Assembly (NCBI RefSeq): GCF_001982635.1
Contig: NZ_MKFI01000003.1
Coordinates: 434,001-498,000 of the forward strand
From: Bradyrhizobium mercantei
GTDB lineage: Bacteria > Pseudomonadota > Alphaproteobacteria > Rhizobiales > Xanthobacteraceae
DNA: 64,000 nucleotides
Reading direction: 5' to 3'
Part shown: piece after piece, positions 35,576 to 44,031 of the stretch
Layout: every line of letters begins with the position of its first letter
Position numbering within the stretch: position 1 is the first letter of the stretch
Notes under the pieces: generated by a model
What the model was told of the DNA's origin: nothing
The model's input: the letters and a program-made list of their open reading frames with translations, nothing else
Database searches by the model: none
Made by a program: the position numbers and the translations under genes

Positions 35576-35928
35576 CGGTCTGTTTGGCCACGCTCCAGAG
35601 ATTTCAGGAATAGAATGAAATCGCCCACCTGGTCCGGCTCGAAGCTGAACTGGGGCATCGTCGGATGGCCGGTGACGATGCCTTCCGCCAGCGCTTCCTG
35701 CAGCATCTCGACCGGATAGCGTTCGTGCAATGTTCGGAACGGTGGTGCTATTCTCAGCGGGCTCGGGCTCACCCGATCGATTGCATGGCAGCGAGCGCAG
35801 TAGAGCTGCGCAAGGCGACGGCCCTGCTCCTGGTCCGCAGCGGCTGGAGTCAGCGCGGCGCAGATCGCGCTAATGACCACGAAGCCACGAGCGATATGGC
35901 TCTGGAATGTCCCGGCTGGATGCTTCAC
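35572..35928 (-). CDS. small periplasmic cytochrome c
   Basis: 118 residues with a signal peptide (ARGFVVISAICAALTPAAA), haem motif CARCH (44-48) and axial Met in HPTMPQFSF (Met91). It is a class I mono-haem cytochrome. It begins 14 bp after the Usp gene on the same strand and is probably cotranscribed with it from the FixK-controlled promoter at 36.85 kb. It may donate electrons to a high-affinity oxidase encoded elsewhere (inference). Confidence 0.88.
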   Translation of the reverse strand: MKHPAGTFQSHIARGFVVISAICAALTPAAADQEQGRRLAQLYCARCHAIDRVSPSPLRIAPPFRTLHERYPVEMLQEALAEGIVTGHPTMPQFSFEPDQVGDFILFLKSLERGQTDR

Positions 35929-35942
35929 AGTTCGGCCCGCGC

Positions 35943-36779
35943 TTAGTGAGACATCAGGACCGGGACGGTCATGGCACGCAGCATGTCGCGCGTCACGCCG
36001 CCGAGCAGGTTTTCCTGCAGGCGGGAGTGGCCGTATCCGCCCATCACCAGAAGGTCGAGGCTCTCATCCGCCGCGATCGACAGCAGGATCGACTGAACTT
36101 CTGACCTGGACGCCGGCAACGACGTGATCTCGGCCGGAAGCCCCTCCTTTGCAAGGTAGCGCACCAGATGGTCGGTGGAGCTTTCAGAGGGGATCGGATC
36201 GGCCCCATCGATGGTGATGACGGCGAGAGCATCGGCTGCGCGCAGCAGCGGCATTGCGTCGTGGAGGGCGCGGGCAGCAAGCCGGCTGCCGTCCCAGCAG
36301 ATCCCGATTCGTTTCGCTGAAAATGAGCCATGGAACGTGTAGGGCATGAACAGGACGGGACCACCGGCCTGGAACAATAGCTCCCGTGGAATCACGTTAT
36401 CGTAGCTGTTGTGCTCGCCCTGCGGCTGCACCACCACGGTCAGGTCATGCAGCCGCGCGCTGGCGCAGATCATCTCGCGCGCATCGATGGGGAGTGCCCC
36501 CACGGCGCGGGTTGCGTAGGATATTTCTGCATTTCGTGCCTCGATTTCGAAGACGCGGAGCGCAGCCTCGGCGCGTTCCAGCGCCTGTGCATGTTCAGTC
36601 TCGAACAGCGAGGCGACCGCCACGCTCCCTTCAACGACGAACGGTACGCTGGCCGTTTCGTAGCCGATCGCCATTGCATCGAGATGTGCGCCCGTGCCGA
36701 GCGCGAGGGAGACTGATCCGTCGACCGCTGGACGTGGCGACAGCTCTGTCGGAATGTGGACGAGGATGTTCTTGAACAT
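35943..36779 (-). CDS. universal stress protein, tandem UspA domains
   Basis: 278 residues. The start MFKNILVHIPTELSPRPAVD and the final MGGYGHSRLQENLLGGVTRD are typical of tandem Usp proteins; the latter is the ATP-binding loop. GGAGAACGG lies before the ATG. Two possible FixK boxes sit between it and the divergent reductase gene. The protein differs clearly from the Usp at 25488, so the two are old paralogues. Confidence 0.9.
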   Translation of the reverse strand: MFKNILVHIPTELSPRPAVDGSVSLALGTGAHLDAMAIGYETASVPFVVEGSVAVASLFETEHAQALERAEAALRVFEIEARNAEISYATRAVGALPIDAREMICASARLHDLTVVVQPQGEHNSYDNVIPRELLFQAGGPVLFMPYTFHGSFSAKRIGICWDGSRLAARALHDAMPLLRAADALAVITIDGADPIPSESSTDHLVRYLAKEGLPAEITSLPASRSEVQSILLSIAADESLDLLVMGGYGHSRLQENLLGGVTRDMLRAMTVPVLMSH

Positions 36780-36840
36780 GGCCGTTCTCCAAAGGGTGGA
36801 AAAGCAAGTGCCATCAGAGCACGGGTCGAGGCTGGCCAAT

Positions 36841-36854
36841 TTGATCTGCCTCAT
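36841..36854. promoter_or_regulatory. imperfect FixK-type box before the Usp gene
   Basis: TTGATCTGCCTCAT departs from the consensus only at the last base(s). It is centred 68 bp before the Usp start at 36779. The same imperfect form (TTGATCTGCCTCAG) recurs at 55861, also about 68 bp before a reverse-strand gene. Confidence 0.5.
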
Positions 36855-36873
36855 GCGCGTTCGTGGATTCTGA

Positions 36874-36887
36874 TTGAGCGAGATCAA
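36874..36887. promoter_or_regulatory. FixK/FNR-type box before the PHA operon
   Basis: TTGAGCGAGATCAA, centred about 60 bp before the reductase ATG at 36941. Confidence 0.75.
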
Positions 36888-36940
36888 TTCATCGAACGTG
36901 TACTTCGCGCAAATATTGCGTCGAGCTTGGAGGAGCCGGC

Positions 36941-37663
36941 ATGGCGCGCGTCGCATTGGTTACGGGGGGCAGCAGGGGAATTGGCGCGGCGATTTCGCGC
37001 GCCCTCGCTGCTGCCGGATGTCGGGTTGCGGCCTGCTATGCCGGAAACGCAGGGGCCGCATGGTCGTTTCAGGATCAGACCGGAATTCCCGTATTCCAGT
37101 GGGATGTCGCGAACTTCCAGGCCTGCGCAGCCGGTGTCCGCGAGGTGGAGGCGGCGCTGGGCCCGATCGACATCCTGGTCAACAACGCCGGTATCGTGCG
37201 CGACGCCACACTGCATCGAATGACCAAGCCGCAATGGGACGCGGTAATCCGAACCGATCTCGATTCGTTGTTCAACATGTGCCGGCCCCTCATCGAGGGT
37301 ATGCGGGCGCGCAAGTTCGGGCGGATCATCAACATCTCGTCGATCAATGGGCAGAAGGGCCAGATCGGCCAGACGAACTATGCCGCGGCGAAGGCCGCCG
37401 AACTCGGCTTTACCCGCGCGCTTGCGCTCGAAAGCGCGCGGTTCGGAATCACGGTCAATGCGATCTGTCCGGGCTACATCAATACCGAGATGCTGGCCGC
37501 TGTGCCGGCCGATGTCATGCAGAACTCCATCCTGCCGCAGATCCCGGTCGGGCGGTTAGGACAGCCGGAAGAAATTGCCCGTGCCGTTGCGTTTCTTGTC
37601 GGAGACGAGGCAGGGTTCATCACCGGATCGACGCTTTCGATCAACGGCGGCCAATACATGTGA
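36941..37663 (+). CDS. phaB: acetoacetyl-CoA reductase (short-chain dehydrogenase)
   Basis: 240 residues. VTGGSRGIGAAISRALA (NADP-binding), NNAGIVRDATLHRM, NISSINGQKGQIGQTNYAAA with the catalytic Ser, Tyr and Lys, and the C-terminal GSTLSINGGQYM are characteristic of PhaB. It reduces acetoacetyl-CoA to (R)-3-hydroxybutyryl-CoA for PHA synthesis, consuming NADPH. It opens an operon of reductase, CBS protein, eRF1-like protein and PHA synthase under a FixK box, so polymer formation seems to act as an electron and carbon sink at low oxygen (inference). Confidence 0.92.
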   Translation: MARVALVTGGSRGIGAAISRALAAAGCRVAACYAGNAGAAWSFQDQTGIPVFQWDVANFQACAAGVREVEAALGPIDILVNNAGIVRDATLHRMTKPQWDAVIRTDLDSLFNMCRPLIEGMRARKFGRIINISSINGQKGQIGQTNYAAAKAAELGFTRALALESARFGITVNAICPGYINTEMLAAVPADVMQNSILPQIPVGRLGQPEEIARAVAFLVGDEAGFITGSTLSINGGQYM

Positions 37664-37675
37664 AGAAGAGGAGGG

Positions 37676-38161
37676 ATGACGATGCTCGCAACCGATGTGA
37701 TGCGCAGTTCATTCGCGTCGATCAAGCCGACCGCCACAGTGCTCAATGCCGTCGAGCTGCTGCTTGAGACCGATCAGCGCGGCCTGCCGGTGATCGACGA
37801 CGCCGGCGACCTCGTCGGCATGGTGTCCGAGGGCGATTTCCTCCACCGCGACGAGCTTGGTATCAGCCCGCCGTCAGGAAATTGGCTGGAGTCTCTGCTT
37901 GGCATCGCGGAGAATACGCCTGAACGCGAGCGCATGCGCACCCTGCAGGTCGGCTCGCTCATGAGTAGTTCACCGATCACTGTCGATCTCGATGCATCGA
38001 TCGAGGACGTCGTCACGAAGATGGATATCTACAATGTCGCCCAGATTCCGGTGCTCGGCGCCGGAACGGTCGTCGGTATCGTCAGTCGCAGGGAGCTGCT
38101 TGCGGCATTGGCGCGCCGATTGAGAGAAGCAGAGAAAGCAAGCACCGGAGTTACTTCATGA
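37676..38161 (+). CDS. two-CBS-domain protein
   Basis: 161 residues, MTMLATDVMRSSFASIKPTA, with two CBS motifs and the insert GDFLHRDELGISPPSGNWLE. It is a close paralogue of the protein at 19422-19883. GAGGAGGG lies before the ATG; an alternative ATG follows six bases later with better spacing. It sits between phaB and phaC, so it may sense adenylate levels and adjust polymer metabolism (inference). Its stop overlaps the next start (ATGA). Confidence 0.87.
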   Translation: MTMLATDVMRSSFASIKPTATVLNAVELLLETDQRGLPVIDDAGDLVGMVSEGDFLHRDELGISPPSGNWLESLLGIAENTPERERMRTLQVGSLMSSSPITVDLDASIEDVVTKMDIYNVAQIPVLGAGTVVGIVSRRELLAALARRLREAEKASTGVTS

Positions 38162-38538
38162 GCGAGATGACCCTGCAATCACATGCGCACGCTGTCGTTT
38201 GGATCGATCACCTTATCGCGAAGGTTTTCGGCATTGGGTTGACAGGCGTCAGCGCGACGGCCGTCCATGCGCATGTGGCGTCGCAGCATCTGCATCACAA
38301 GGCGAATACGATCGGCGATGGTCGCGTCCAGGCCGATGCGACATTTCTTGCCAGGGTAGGCGAGGCCGTAAGCGGTTGCAGCGATTTGCTCGTCATCGGT
38401 CCAGGTATCGAGAAGGCCGAGCTGACGCAATTTCTCAGGGCGGAGCGGCCCGACCTCAATTTGCATGTCGAGCCGAGCGATCATCCCACCGACGCGGAGA
38501 TCGTGGCGCTGGGTCGGAAGCGATTCCGCCTCGGCTGA
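38158..38538 (+). CDS. eRF1-like 'translational machinery' protein
   Basis: 126 residues: HAHAVVWIDHLIAKVFGIGL at the start, VASQHLHHKANTIGDGRVQA, and LLVIGPGIEKAELTQFLRAE. This matches short proteins usually named 'translational machinery protein', part of the bacterial eRF1-like group related to host attachment proteins. Binding to stalled or resting ribosomes is plausible but unproven. It overlaps the CBS gene by four bases and precedes phaC by 85 bp. Confidence 0.7.
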   Translation: MSEMTLQSHAHAVVWIDHLIAKVFGIGLTGVSATAVHAHVASQHLHHKANTIGDGRVQADATFLARVGEAVSGCSDLLVIGPGIEKAELTQFLRAERPDLNLHVEPSDHPTDAEIVALGRKRFRLG

Positions 38539-38623
38539 GCGGCAAGGGCCGGCGTCTGAGCAGCTGCCAGACCGAAAGATAAATTGCGCCCGAGCTTGTC
38601 CGGCTCGAGCAAGGAGACGAGCG

Positions 38624-40438
38624 ATGACAGTCCAAGCAGTTCTCGACCAGCCCACAACTCCTGCCAATGACGATGTGACGGGTGCCGAAACGTCTGCTCC
38701 AGTGCAGCGCGGGACCGAGCCATTGACGGGTACCGAATCGCTCGACCAGCTCGTTCACGCGGCAATGGCGCGATGGACCGGCGGGCTCTCGCCGGCCGGC
38801 CTTGCGCTGCCTTTTGCCGACTGGCAGCTCCATCTAGCGGCCTCACCCGGTAGACAGTTTCAGTTGGCTTTGAGCGCGCTTGCTGATGCTGCACGCTTCG
38901 CGCGCATGGTGTCGACGCCGCATGCTGCGTGGCAGCCTTGGTTCATGGTTAAGCCTCAACCAGGTGACAACCGGTTTGCCGACCAAGACTGGACATTGCC
39001 GGCCTTCAACATCATGGCACAGGCGTTCCTGCTGGCGGAGCAATGGTGGCATTCGGCGACGAGCGGCCTGCACGGCGTCTCGAAAGCAAATGCGGCCGTC
39101 GTGGATTTCACCGTCCGGCAATGCCTCGACGTCGTTGCGCCGTCCAACTTTGCATTCGGAAATCCCGAGGTGGTGCGCGAGGCAATGAATTCAGGTGGCG
39201 GCAACTTCGTGTCGGGCTGGCATAATTGGCTGGAGGATTGCAGGGACCTGTTGAGGGCCAAGCCATCGGGACCCGTCCCGTTTGTGGTCGGCAAGGATGT
39301 TGCGGCGACCAAAGGCAAGGTTGTCTATAGGAACGAGCTGATCGAGCTTATCCAGTACGCGCCGGCAACAGCCGACGTGTGCCCCGAGCCGGTGTTGATC
39401 GTGCCGGCGTGGATCATGAAGTATTACATTCTCGATCTCTCCCCGCGGAATTCGCTCGTACGGTTCCTGGTCGAGCGCGGCTTCACCGTGTTCATGATCT
39501 CGTGGCGAAATCCAGGGCCTGATGACCGCGACCTTGGCCTTGACGACTATCGCAAGCTTGGGGTCGACGCTGCGATCGACGTGATTCATCAACTCGCGCC
39601 TGAACGCGCAATCCATGCAGCGGGCTATTGCCTCGGCGGTACGCTGCTCGCGATTGCGGCAGCTCGGCTGCAGAAAGAGCGGCCCGGCTGCCTGCGCTCG
39701 GTGACACTCTTGGCAGCTCAGGTCGATTTCACCGATGCAGGTGAGCTGACGCTCTTCATGAATGAAAGCCAGGTTGCGTTCCTGGAAGATGTGATGCGGC
39801 AGCGCGGCGTGCTCGAGGCGGCCCAGATGGCCGGTGCGTTCCAGTTGCTACGGTCGAACGACATGATCTGGTCGCGCCTGATCCGCGACTATCTCATGGG
39901 CGAGCGTGCCGCACCGAGTGATCTGATGTCATGGAACGCCGACGCGACCCGCATGCCTTATCGGATGCATTCCGATTATCTGCGCAAGCTTTTTCTCAAC
40001 AACGACCTTGCCGAAGGCCGCTATCTGGCGGAAGGGCAGCCGGTGGCACTTTCCGACCTTTGTGCCCCGATGTTTGTGGTGGGCACTGTCCGCGATCACG
40101 TCGCGCCCTGGCGGTCGGTTCACAAGATTCACCTGTTGGCCGCTGCCGATATTGCCTTTGTGCTGGCGAGCGGCGGTCACAACGCCGGCATCGTTGCTCC
40201 ACCGTCGGAGGAGGGGCACAGCTATCAGTTGTTGGAGAAGAAGGCGGATCATCCCTATGTCGGCCCCGACGAGTGGCTGCGGACGGCGGTGAATCGCGAC
40301 GGATCCTGGTGGCTGGAGTGGGTTCGCTTCCTCACGGCGCATTCCGGTGCGTGGGTGCCGGCGCAATCGGTGCTTCACGCGCCCGAGGATTTATCGTCGC
40401 TTGGTGATGCGCCGGGACAGTACGTCCTCCAGCATTGA
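38624..40438 (+). CDS. phaC: class I polyhydroxyalkanoate synthase
   Basis: 604 residues. The lipase-like box GYCLGGT holds the catalytic Cys336; the Asp in VGTVRDHVAPW and the His in SGGHNAG complete the triad. The N-terminal PhaC domain (PSNFAFGNPEVVREAMNSGG, NWLEDCRDL) is intact. The ATG at 38624 follows AAGGAGACG. It polymerises 3-hydroxyacyl-CoA into storage granules. Together with phaB upstream and a phasin at 61922-62278 this gives a PHA set placed under low-oxygen control. Confidence 0.93.
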   Translation: MTVQAVLDQPTTPANDDVTGAETSAPVQRGTEPLTGTESLDQLVHAAMARWTGGLSPAGLALPFADWQLHLAASPGRQFQLALSALADAARFARMVSTPHAAWQPWFMVKPQPGDNRFADQDWTLPAFNIMAQAFLLAEQWWHSATSGLHGVSKANAAVVDFTVRQCLDVVAPSNFAFGNPEVVREAMNSGGGNFVSGWHNWLEDCRDLLRAKPSGPVPFVVGKDVAATKGKVVYRNELIELIQYAPATADVCPEPVLIVPAWIMKYYILDLSPRNSLVRFLVERGFTVFMISWRNPGPDDRDLGLDDYRKLGVDAAIDVIHQLAPERAIHAAGYCLGGTLLAIAAARLQKERPGCLRSVTLLAAQVDFTDAGELTLFMNESQVAFLEDVMRQRGVLEAAQMAGAFQLLRSNDMIWSRLIRDYLMGERAAPSDLMSWNADATRMPYRMHSDYLRKLFLNNDLAEGRYLAEGQPVALSDLCAPMFVVGTVRDHVAPWRSVHKIHLLAAADIAFVLASGGHNAGIVAPPSEEGHSYQLLEKKADHPYVGPDEWLRTAVNRDGSWWLEWVRFLTAHSGAWVPAQSVLHAPEDLSSLGDAPGQYVLQH

Positions 40439-40451
40439 ACGTCACACCGGC

Positions 40452-40465
40452 TTGATCTGTCGCAA
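40452..40465. promoter_or_regulatory. FixK-type box before a small membrane gene
   Basis: TTGATCTGTCGCAA, centred about 68 bp before the ATG at 40527. Confidence 0.75.
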
Positions 40466-40526
40466 ATCCCTCACCGCCGCGAGCCGTTACCATGGAAGAG
40501 GCACGCCAGGTTGCAGCGAGGAAGCC

Positions 40527-40694
40527 ATGAGTCTGATCCTTCGCATCTTCTTCATATTTGCGGGATCCATCACCGCGCTGTTCGTCGCGCGCGATTCTCT
40601 GAACTTTGACGTCATGCAAATGTTCGTGGCCATCCTGCTCGTGATAGGGCTCCTGTTGGCCGGTAGTCTATGGAGCCTGTGGCGGCAAACGTGA
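40527..40694 (+). CDS. small membrane protein with two hydrophobic segments
   Basis: 55 residues, almost entirely hydrophobic: MSLILRIFFIFAGSITALFV, then a short polar loop (RDSLNFDVMQ) and AILLVIGLLLAGSLWSLW. GCGAGGAAG precedes the ATG and a FixK box stands at -68, which argues for a real gene in spite of its size. Not recognised. Confidence 0.72.
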   Translation: MSLILRIFFIFAGSITALFVARDSLNFDVMQMFVAILLVIGLLLAGSLWSLWRQT

Positions 40695-40940
40695 CAGCTC
40701 GAGCTCGGTCGATGGCCTTAAGATTAGGCGTCCGCTATGGTTCGCTGGCATCGGTGCCATTCGTGCACAATATTGCTATTGCATTTCACTTACGCGCTGG
40801 ATCGGTGATGCAGCAGTCTCGAAAAGACTGAGCGCGGCGTCGGGTCCTGAATCGGAAGGCATGTCGAAGAGGCTTCGCTGGGTTGGCTCAGATCGTTTCC
40901 GCCCAGTTCGGAACGGTATCGCCACGGAGCGATCCACCAG

Positions 40941-40971
40941 CCGAGGGCCGGCTGTTCAGGCCGGCCCTCGG
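40941..40971. terminator. strong 12-bp hairpin in the 40695-41014 gap
   Basis: CCGAGGGCCGGC (40941-40952), loop TGTTCAG, GCCGGCCCTCGG (40960-40971): a perfect stem. It lies between two convergent small membrane genes, where a bidirectional terminator is expected, though no T-run follows. The rest of the 320-bp gap shows nothing. Confidence 0.55.
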
Positions 40972-41014
40972 AAAGCAGATGGCGGATGTGTCGACGCGTC
41001 CGGAATGGAAGCGT

Positions 41015-41269
41015 CTATCGTCCTTCGAACTCGGTAGACCCCTTGGTGATGTTCATGAACATCAGGGCTACTGCCGATGCGGCAGCAACAAATGCTGCGG
41101 TCCATCTGACGGTGGAGACGGCAAAGGCGGCGTCAAGCCGCCAGCTTATGGGTGCCGGCTCGGTCGAGGCAAGCGGTACCACGTCGGGAAAGTACCAATT
41201 GCAGAATAGAGCGAGCACGACCGCGAGGATCGCACTACCGACAAAGATGAAGGTTAATCGCCGTTTCAT
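41015..41269 (-). CDS. small membrane protein with two hydrophobic segments
   Basis: 84 residues: KRRLTFIFVGSAILAVVLAL, a polar stretch, and TAAFVAAASAVALMFMNITK. AGGAGGAG just upstream of the ATG is one of the best ribosome sites in the window. No family recognised. It follows the APH/kinase gene by 54 bp on the same strand and could be the last gene of the adh-kinase transcript. Confidence 0.75.
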   Translation of the reverse strand: MKRRLTFIFVGSAILAVVLALFCNWYFPDVVPLASTEPAPISWRLDAAFAVSTVRWTAAFVAAASAVALMFMNITKGSTEFEGR

Positions 41270-41323
41270 GGAACTCCTCCTGTCAATGGGAGAATGTTGC
41301 CAGACCTGACGGCATCGACCAAT

Positions 41324-42919
41324 TCAGGAGTTTCCCTTAGGAGATGTACCGCTCGTCCGTTCCGTTGGGGACGTCAGCAGGCGGGAAGTACTGCGTTCAA
41401 GCGTGGTGGAGGGCGCGCCGGAAGCGTCTACAACATCCCAATCGATCATTCCGGTTGCAATGTTGTCCTGGGTCAGGATCACATCGGACGTCGCGTCCGA
41501 CGCGTCGTTCTGCCGCGATGCCACTCGGTGCAGCCGTGTGGCGCGCCCGGCGGTCAAGAAAATGCCGCGAAAGTCGACTTTTGCGTCGCGAGCAACGGCT
41601 TCCGCGGCACCACGCTCCACCGGCTTCAGGAAGGCCGCATCGAGTACTACCGAAACTCCCTGGCCTAATGTGTGCCCGCCACGATCGAGCATGGCCTGGT
41701 AGACGCGGTCTGATGCTTCGGGAGTGTAGGTCTCCGGCGGTAACGTGGCGTGCTCGGCAACGTGATAGAGCTGCTTGCGAATGACATCCGAACGCAGAAC
41801 CAGCGCGCCCGGGGATGGCGCGATCAGATGCGCCATATCGCGCGCCAGCACGCTCTTGCCGGTACCGGACTTCCCGCCAACTGCAATTAGGCGGGGCGGC
41901 TTCGGTTCAATGAGCCGGCGCGCAAACTCGAAATAACGCCTCGCTTGGGCGCCGATCGCTTGATCGAGCTGCTGTTGCCGTGCCTTGGTGAAGAGCACGT
42001 TGGCCCGGATCGCTGCGCGCAATGACAGGAACAGTGGCAGCAAACACAACGCATCCGATTGCGTGTCCCAGGCGGTCTGCATGTAGCTATTGAACAACCT
42101 GTTGGCCACGGTCTCTCGTCTGAAGTTCAGCAGGTCCATCAATGGAAATGCGAGGTCGTAGAGGACGTCGGTCGTCGCGATATTGGGGTCAAACTCGATC
42201 GCATCGAACAGAATGGGTTCGCCGTCGTGCAGGACGATGTTGCCGAGATGTGCATCGCCGTGACAGTGACGGACCTGCCCAGCGGCGGCGCGGAAGCGCA
42301 ACAGTTCGAGGTTGCGCGCGAGGGCCTGATGGCTCAGTTCGTGCAATCGATCAATTTCCTCCCGGGACAGAGCTGGCGCGGTGCAAAACTGCTCCGTATT
42401 TCGGTCGATGATGACCGGGAGCGAGGCAAGCCATGAGGATCCTCCGCGTCCGGTTGCGGTTCGATGGGATTCGAGCAGGATGGTGGCCAGTCTCTCGCCA
42501 AGCTCCGGGCGGATTGCATCCCGCTCTGCGAGATGATCGAGCGTCTTTTTCTCATCAAAGCGGGCCATTTCGACGGCCCATTCGACAACCGGACCGGTCC
42601 CTCCGACTGCAAGCCCATCGCGCCCGCGCGTGATCGGAACCACCCTGCGATAGATGGCGGGGGCGTGGCGCTTGTTGACCGCAATCTCATCGTCGCAAGC
42701 GCGCTGCCGCTTCTCTAAGGTCGAGAAGTCGAGATAGGGGAGCTTGACCGCTCGCTTGATCTTCAGGACGCGCGAAGGTTCGAGAAAGACGATCGAACAA
42801 TGGGTGTCGACCCGCTTTACCGGCGCGTTCGGTTGGACAGGTCTGGCCAGGAAGGACAGTACGGCGGTCTGGTCGGTCTCGCCTGTGGCAGCCTCGGTTG
42901 ATGATGCCGGCGTCATCAT
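41324..42919 (-). CDS. APH-like domain fused to a P-loop kinase (COG2187-COG0645 type)
   Basis: 531 residues in two parts. Residues about 35-300 resemble aminoglycoside phosphotransferases, with the catalytic loop HCHGDAHLGNI (218-228) and FDAIEFDP. Residues about 343-500 are a P-loop kinase with GGKSGTGKS (348-356), as in zeta-toxin/gluconate-kinase-like ATPases. The combination matches a family that includes Rv2004c of M. tuberculosis, a DosR-regulon member. Its substrate is unknown. It overlaps the adh stop by four bases (start 42919, adh end 42916), so the two are coupled and share the FixK box at 43956. Confidence 0.82.
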   Translation of the reverse strand: MMTPASSTEAATGETDQTAVLSFLARPVQPNAPVKRVDTHCSIVFLEPSRVLKIKRAVKLPYLDFSTLEKRQRACDDEIAVNKRHAPAIYRRVVPITRGRDGLAVGGTGPVVEWAVEMARFDEKKTLDHLAERDAIRPELGERLATILLESHRTATGRGGSSWLASLPVIIDRNTEQFCTAPALSREEIDRLHELSHQALARNLELLRFRAAAGQVRHCHGDAHLGNIVLHDGEPILFDAIEFDPNIATTDVLYDLAFPLMDLLNFRRETVANRLFNSYMQTAWDTQSDALCLLPLFLSLRAAIRANVLFTKARQQQLDQAIGAQARRYFEFARRLIEPKPPRLIAVGGKSGTGKSVLARDMAHLIAPSPGALVLRSDVIRKQLYHVAEHATLPPETYTPEASDRVYQAMLDRGGHTLGQGVSVVLDAAFLKPVERGAAEAVARDAKVDFRGIFLTAGRATRLHRVASRQNDASDATSDVILTQDNIATGMIDWDVVDASGAPSTTLERSTSRLLTSPTERTSGTSPKGNS

Positions 42920-43899
42920 GGCTTCAGGACGGCTGCGCCGACGAGCTTGCCATCCCGCAACTGCGCTAGTGCTTCATTCGCCTGGTCGAGGGGAAAGACG
43001 GTGACGTGCGTCCGGATTCCAGCCCTTGCCGCTGTCTTGAGAAAGTCGACGCCATCTTGTCGCGTCAGGTTGGCAACGGAGACGATCTGCCGTTCACCCC
43101 AAAGGATATCGTAGGGAAAGCTCGGTATATCCGACATGTGAATGCCGGCACAGACCACCCGTCCGCCCTTTCGTAGCGTGCGCAGCGCAAGCGGCACAAG
43201 CGGCCCGATGGGGGCATAGATGATCGCGGCATCGAGCTCGGCCGGCGGCCGATCGTCCGAAGCGCCGGCCCAGCATGCGCCGAGCGATAATGCCAAGCGC
43301 TGGGCCTCGGTGTCGCCCGCGCGGGTGAAAGCGTACACATCCCGCCCTTGCCAGCGCGCCACTTGCGCCACGATATGTCCGGCCGCGCCAAAACCGTAGA
43401 TGCCGAGTTTGCGGCCGTTGCCAGCCATCACCAGGGAGCGCCAGCCGATCAGGCCGGCGCAGAGCAGCGGTGCCAGCTCCGCATCCTCGCCGTCTTCGCC
43501 GAGCGGAAAGCAGTAACGCGCGTCTGCCACCAGGTGCGTGGCAAAGCCGCCGTCCCGCGTATAGCCGGTGAACAGGGGGGCGTCGCAGAGGTTTTCCTTG
43601 CCCTCCCGGCAGTAGGGACAATGCCCGCATGTCGATCCAAGCCAGGGAACACCGACGCGTGTACCGAGATGCGCATGGTCTACGCCGTCACCGATCGCAT
43701 CGACACGGCCAACCACCTCATGGCCGGGAACGATCGGATAGGCGATGTCGGGCAGTTCTCCGTCGACGACATGCAGGTCGGTGCGGCAAACGCCGCAGGC
43801 ATGGATATTGACGCGCACCTCGCCCGGGCCGGGAACGGGATCGGGCCGCTCGATATATTGCAGCCGCGCGCTGCGCGCTGGAAGGATCATGGCGTGCAT
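42916..43899 (-). CDS. zinc-dependent alcohol dehydrogenase
   Basis: 327 residues. HACGVCRTDLHVVDGELP and PGHEVVGRVDAIG carry catalytic zinc ligands, CGHCPYCREGKENLC the four structural zinc cysteines, and GIYGFGAAGHIVAQVA the NAD-binding loop. It is of the medium-chain AdhP/AdhA class and probably oxidises ethanol or, at low oxygen, reduces aldehydes to regenerate NAD+. The ATG at 43899 is preferred; others lie at 43938 and 43890. A FixK box is centred about 63 bp upstream, shared with divergent hsp20. Confidence 0.9.
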   Translation of the reverse strand: MHAMILPARSARLQYIERPDPVPGPGEVRVNIHACGVCRTDLHVVDGELPDIAYPIVPGHEVVGRVDAIGDGVDHAHLGTRVGVPWLGSTCGHCPYCREGKENLCDAPLFTGYTRDGGFATHLVADARYCFPLGEDGEDAELAPLLCAGLIGWRSLVMAGNGRKLGIYGFGAAGHIVAQVARWQGRDVYAFTRAGDTEAQRLALSLGACWAGASDDRPPAELDAAIIYAPIGPLVPLALRTLRKGGRVVCAGIHMSDIPSFPYDILWGERQIVSVANLTRQDGVDFLKTAARAGIRTHVTVFPLDQANEALAQLRDGKLVGAAVLKP

Positions 43900-43955
43900 G
43901 ATGGAACTCGCCTGGGTCTGTGCCTCTCTTTTGATCACATGACATTGGTCCGGCT

Positions 43956-43969
43956 TTGATCCTGGTCAA
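43956..43969. promoter_or_regulatory. FixK/FNR-type box between adh and hsp20
   Basis: TTGATCCTGGTCAA, centred about 63 bp before the adh start and 69 bp before the hsp20 start. One central site appears to serve both divergent genes. Confidence 0.82.
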
Positions 43970-44031
43970 CGGCCGGGCGGCTGTTCCTGACTAGCTTTGG
44001 TTCACGAGCGACACTCAAGCAGGAGGTACTG

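Noticed and set aside
43970..44031. RNA thermometer (ROSE-like) in the hsp20 leader
   Set aside because: The leader is short with an exposed AGGAGGT and no pairing segment to mask it; a FixK box explains control better.
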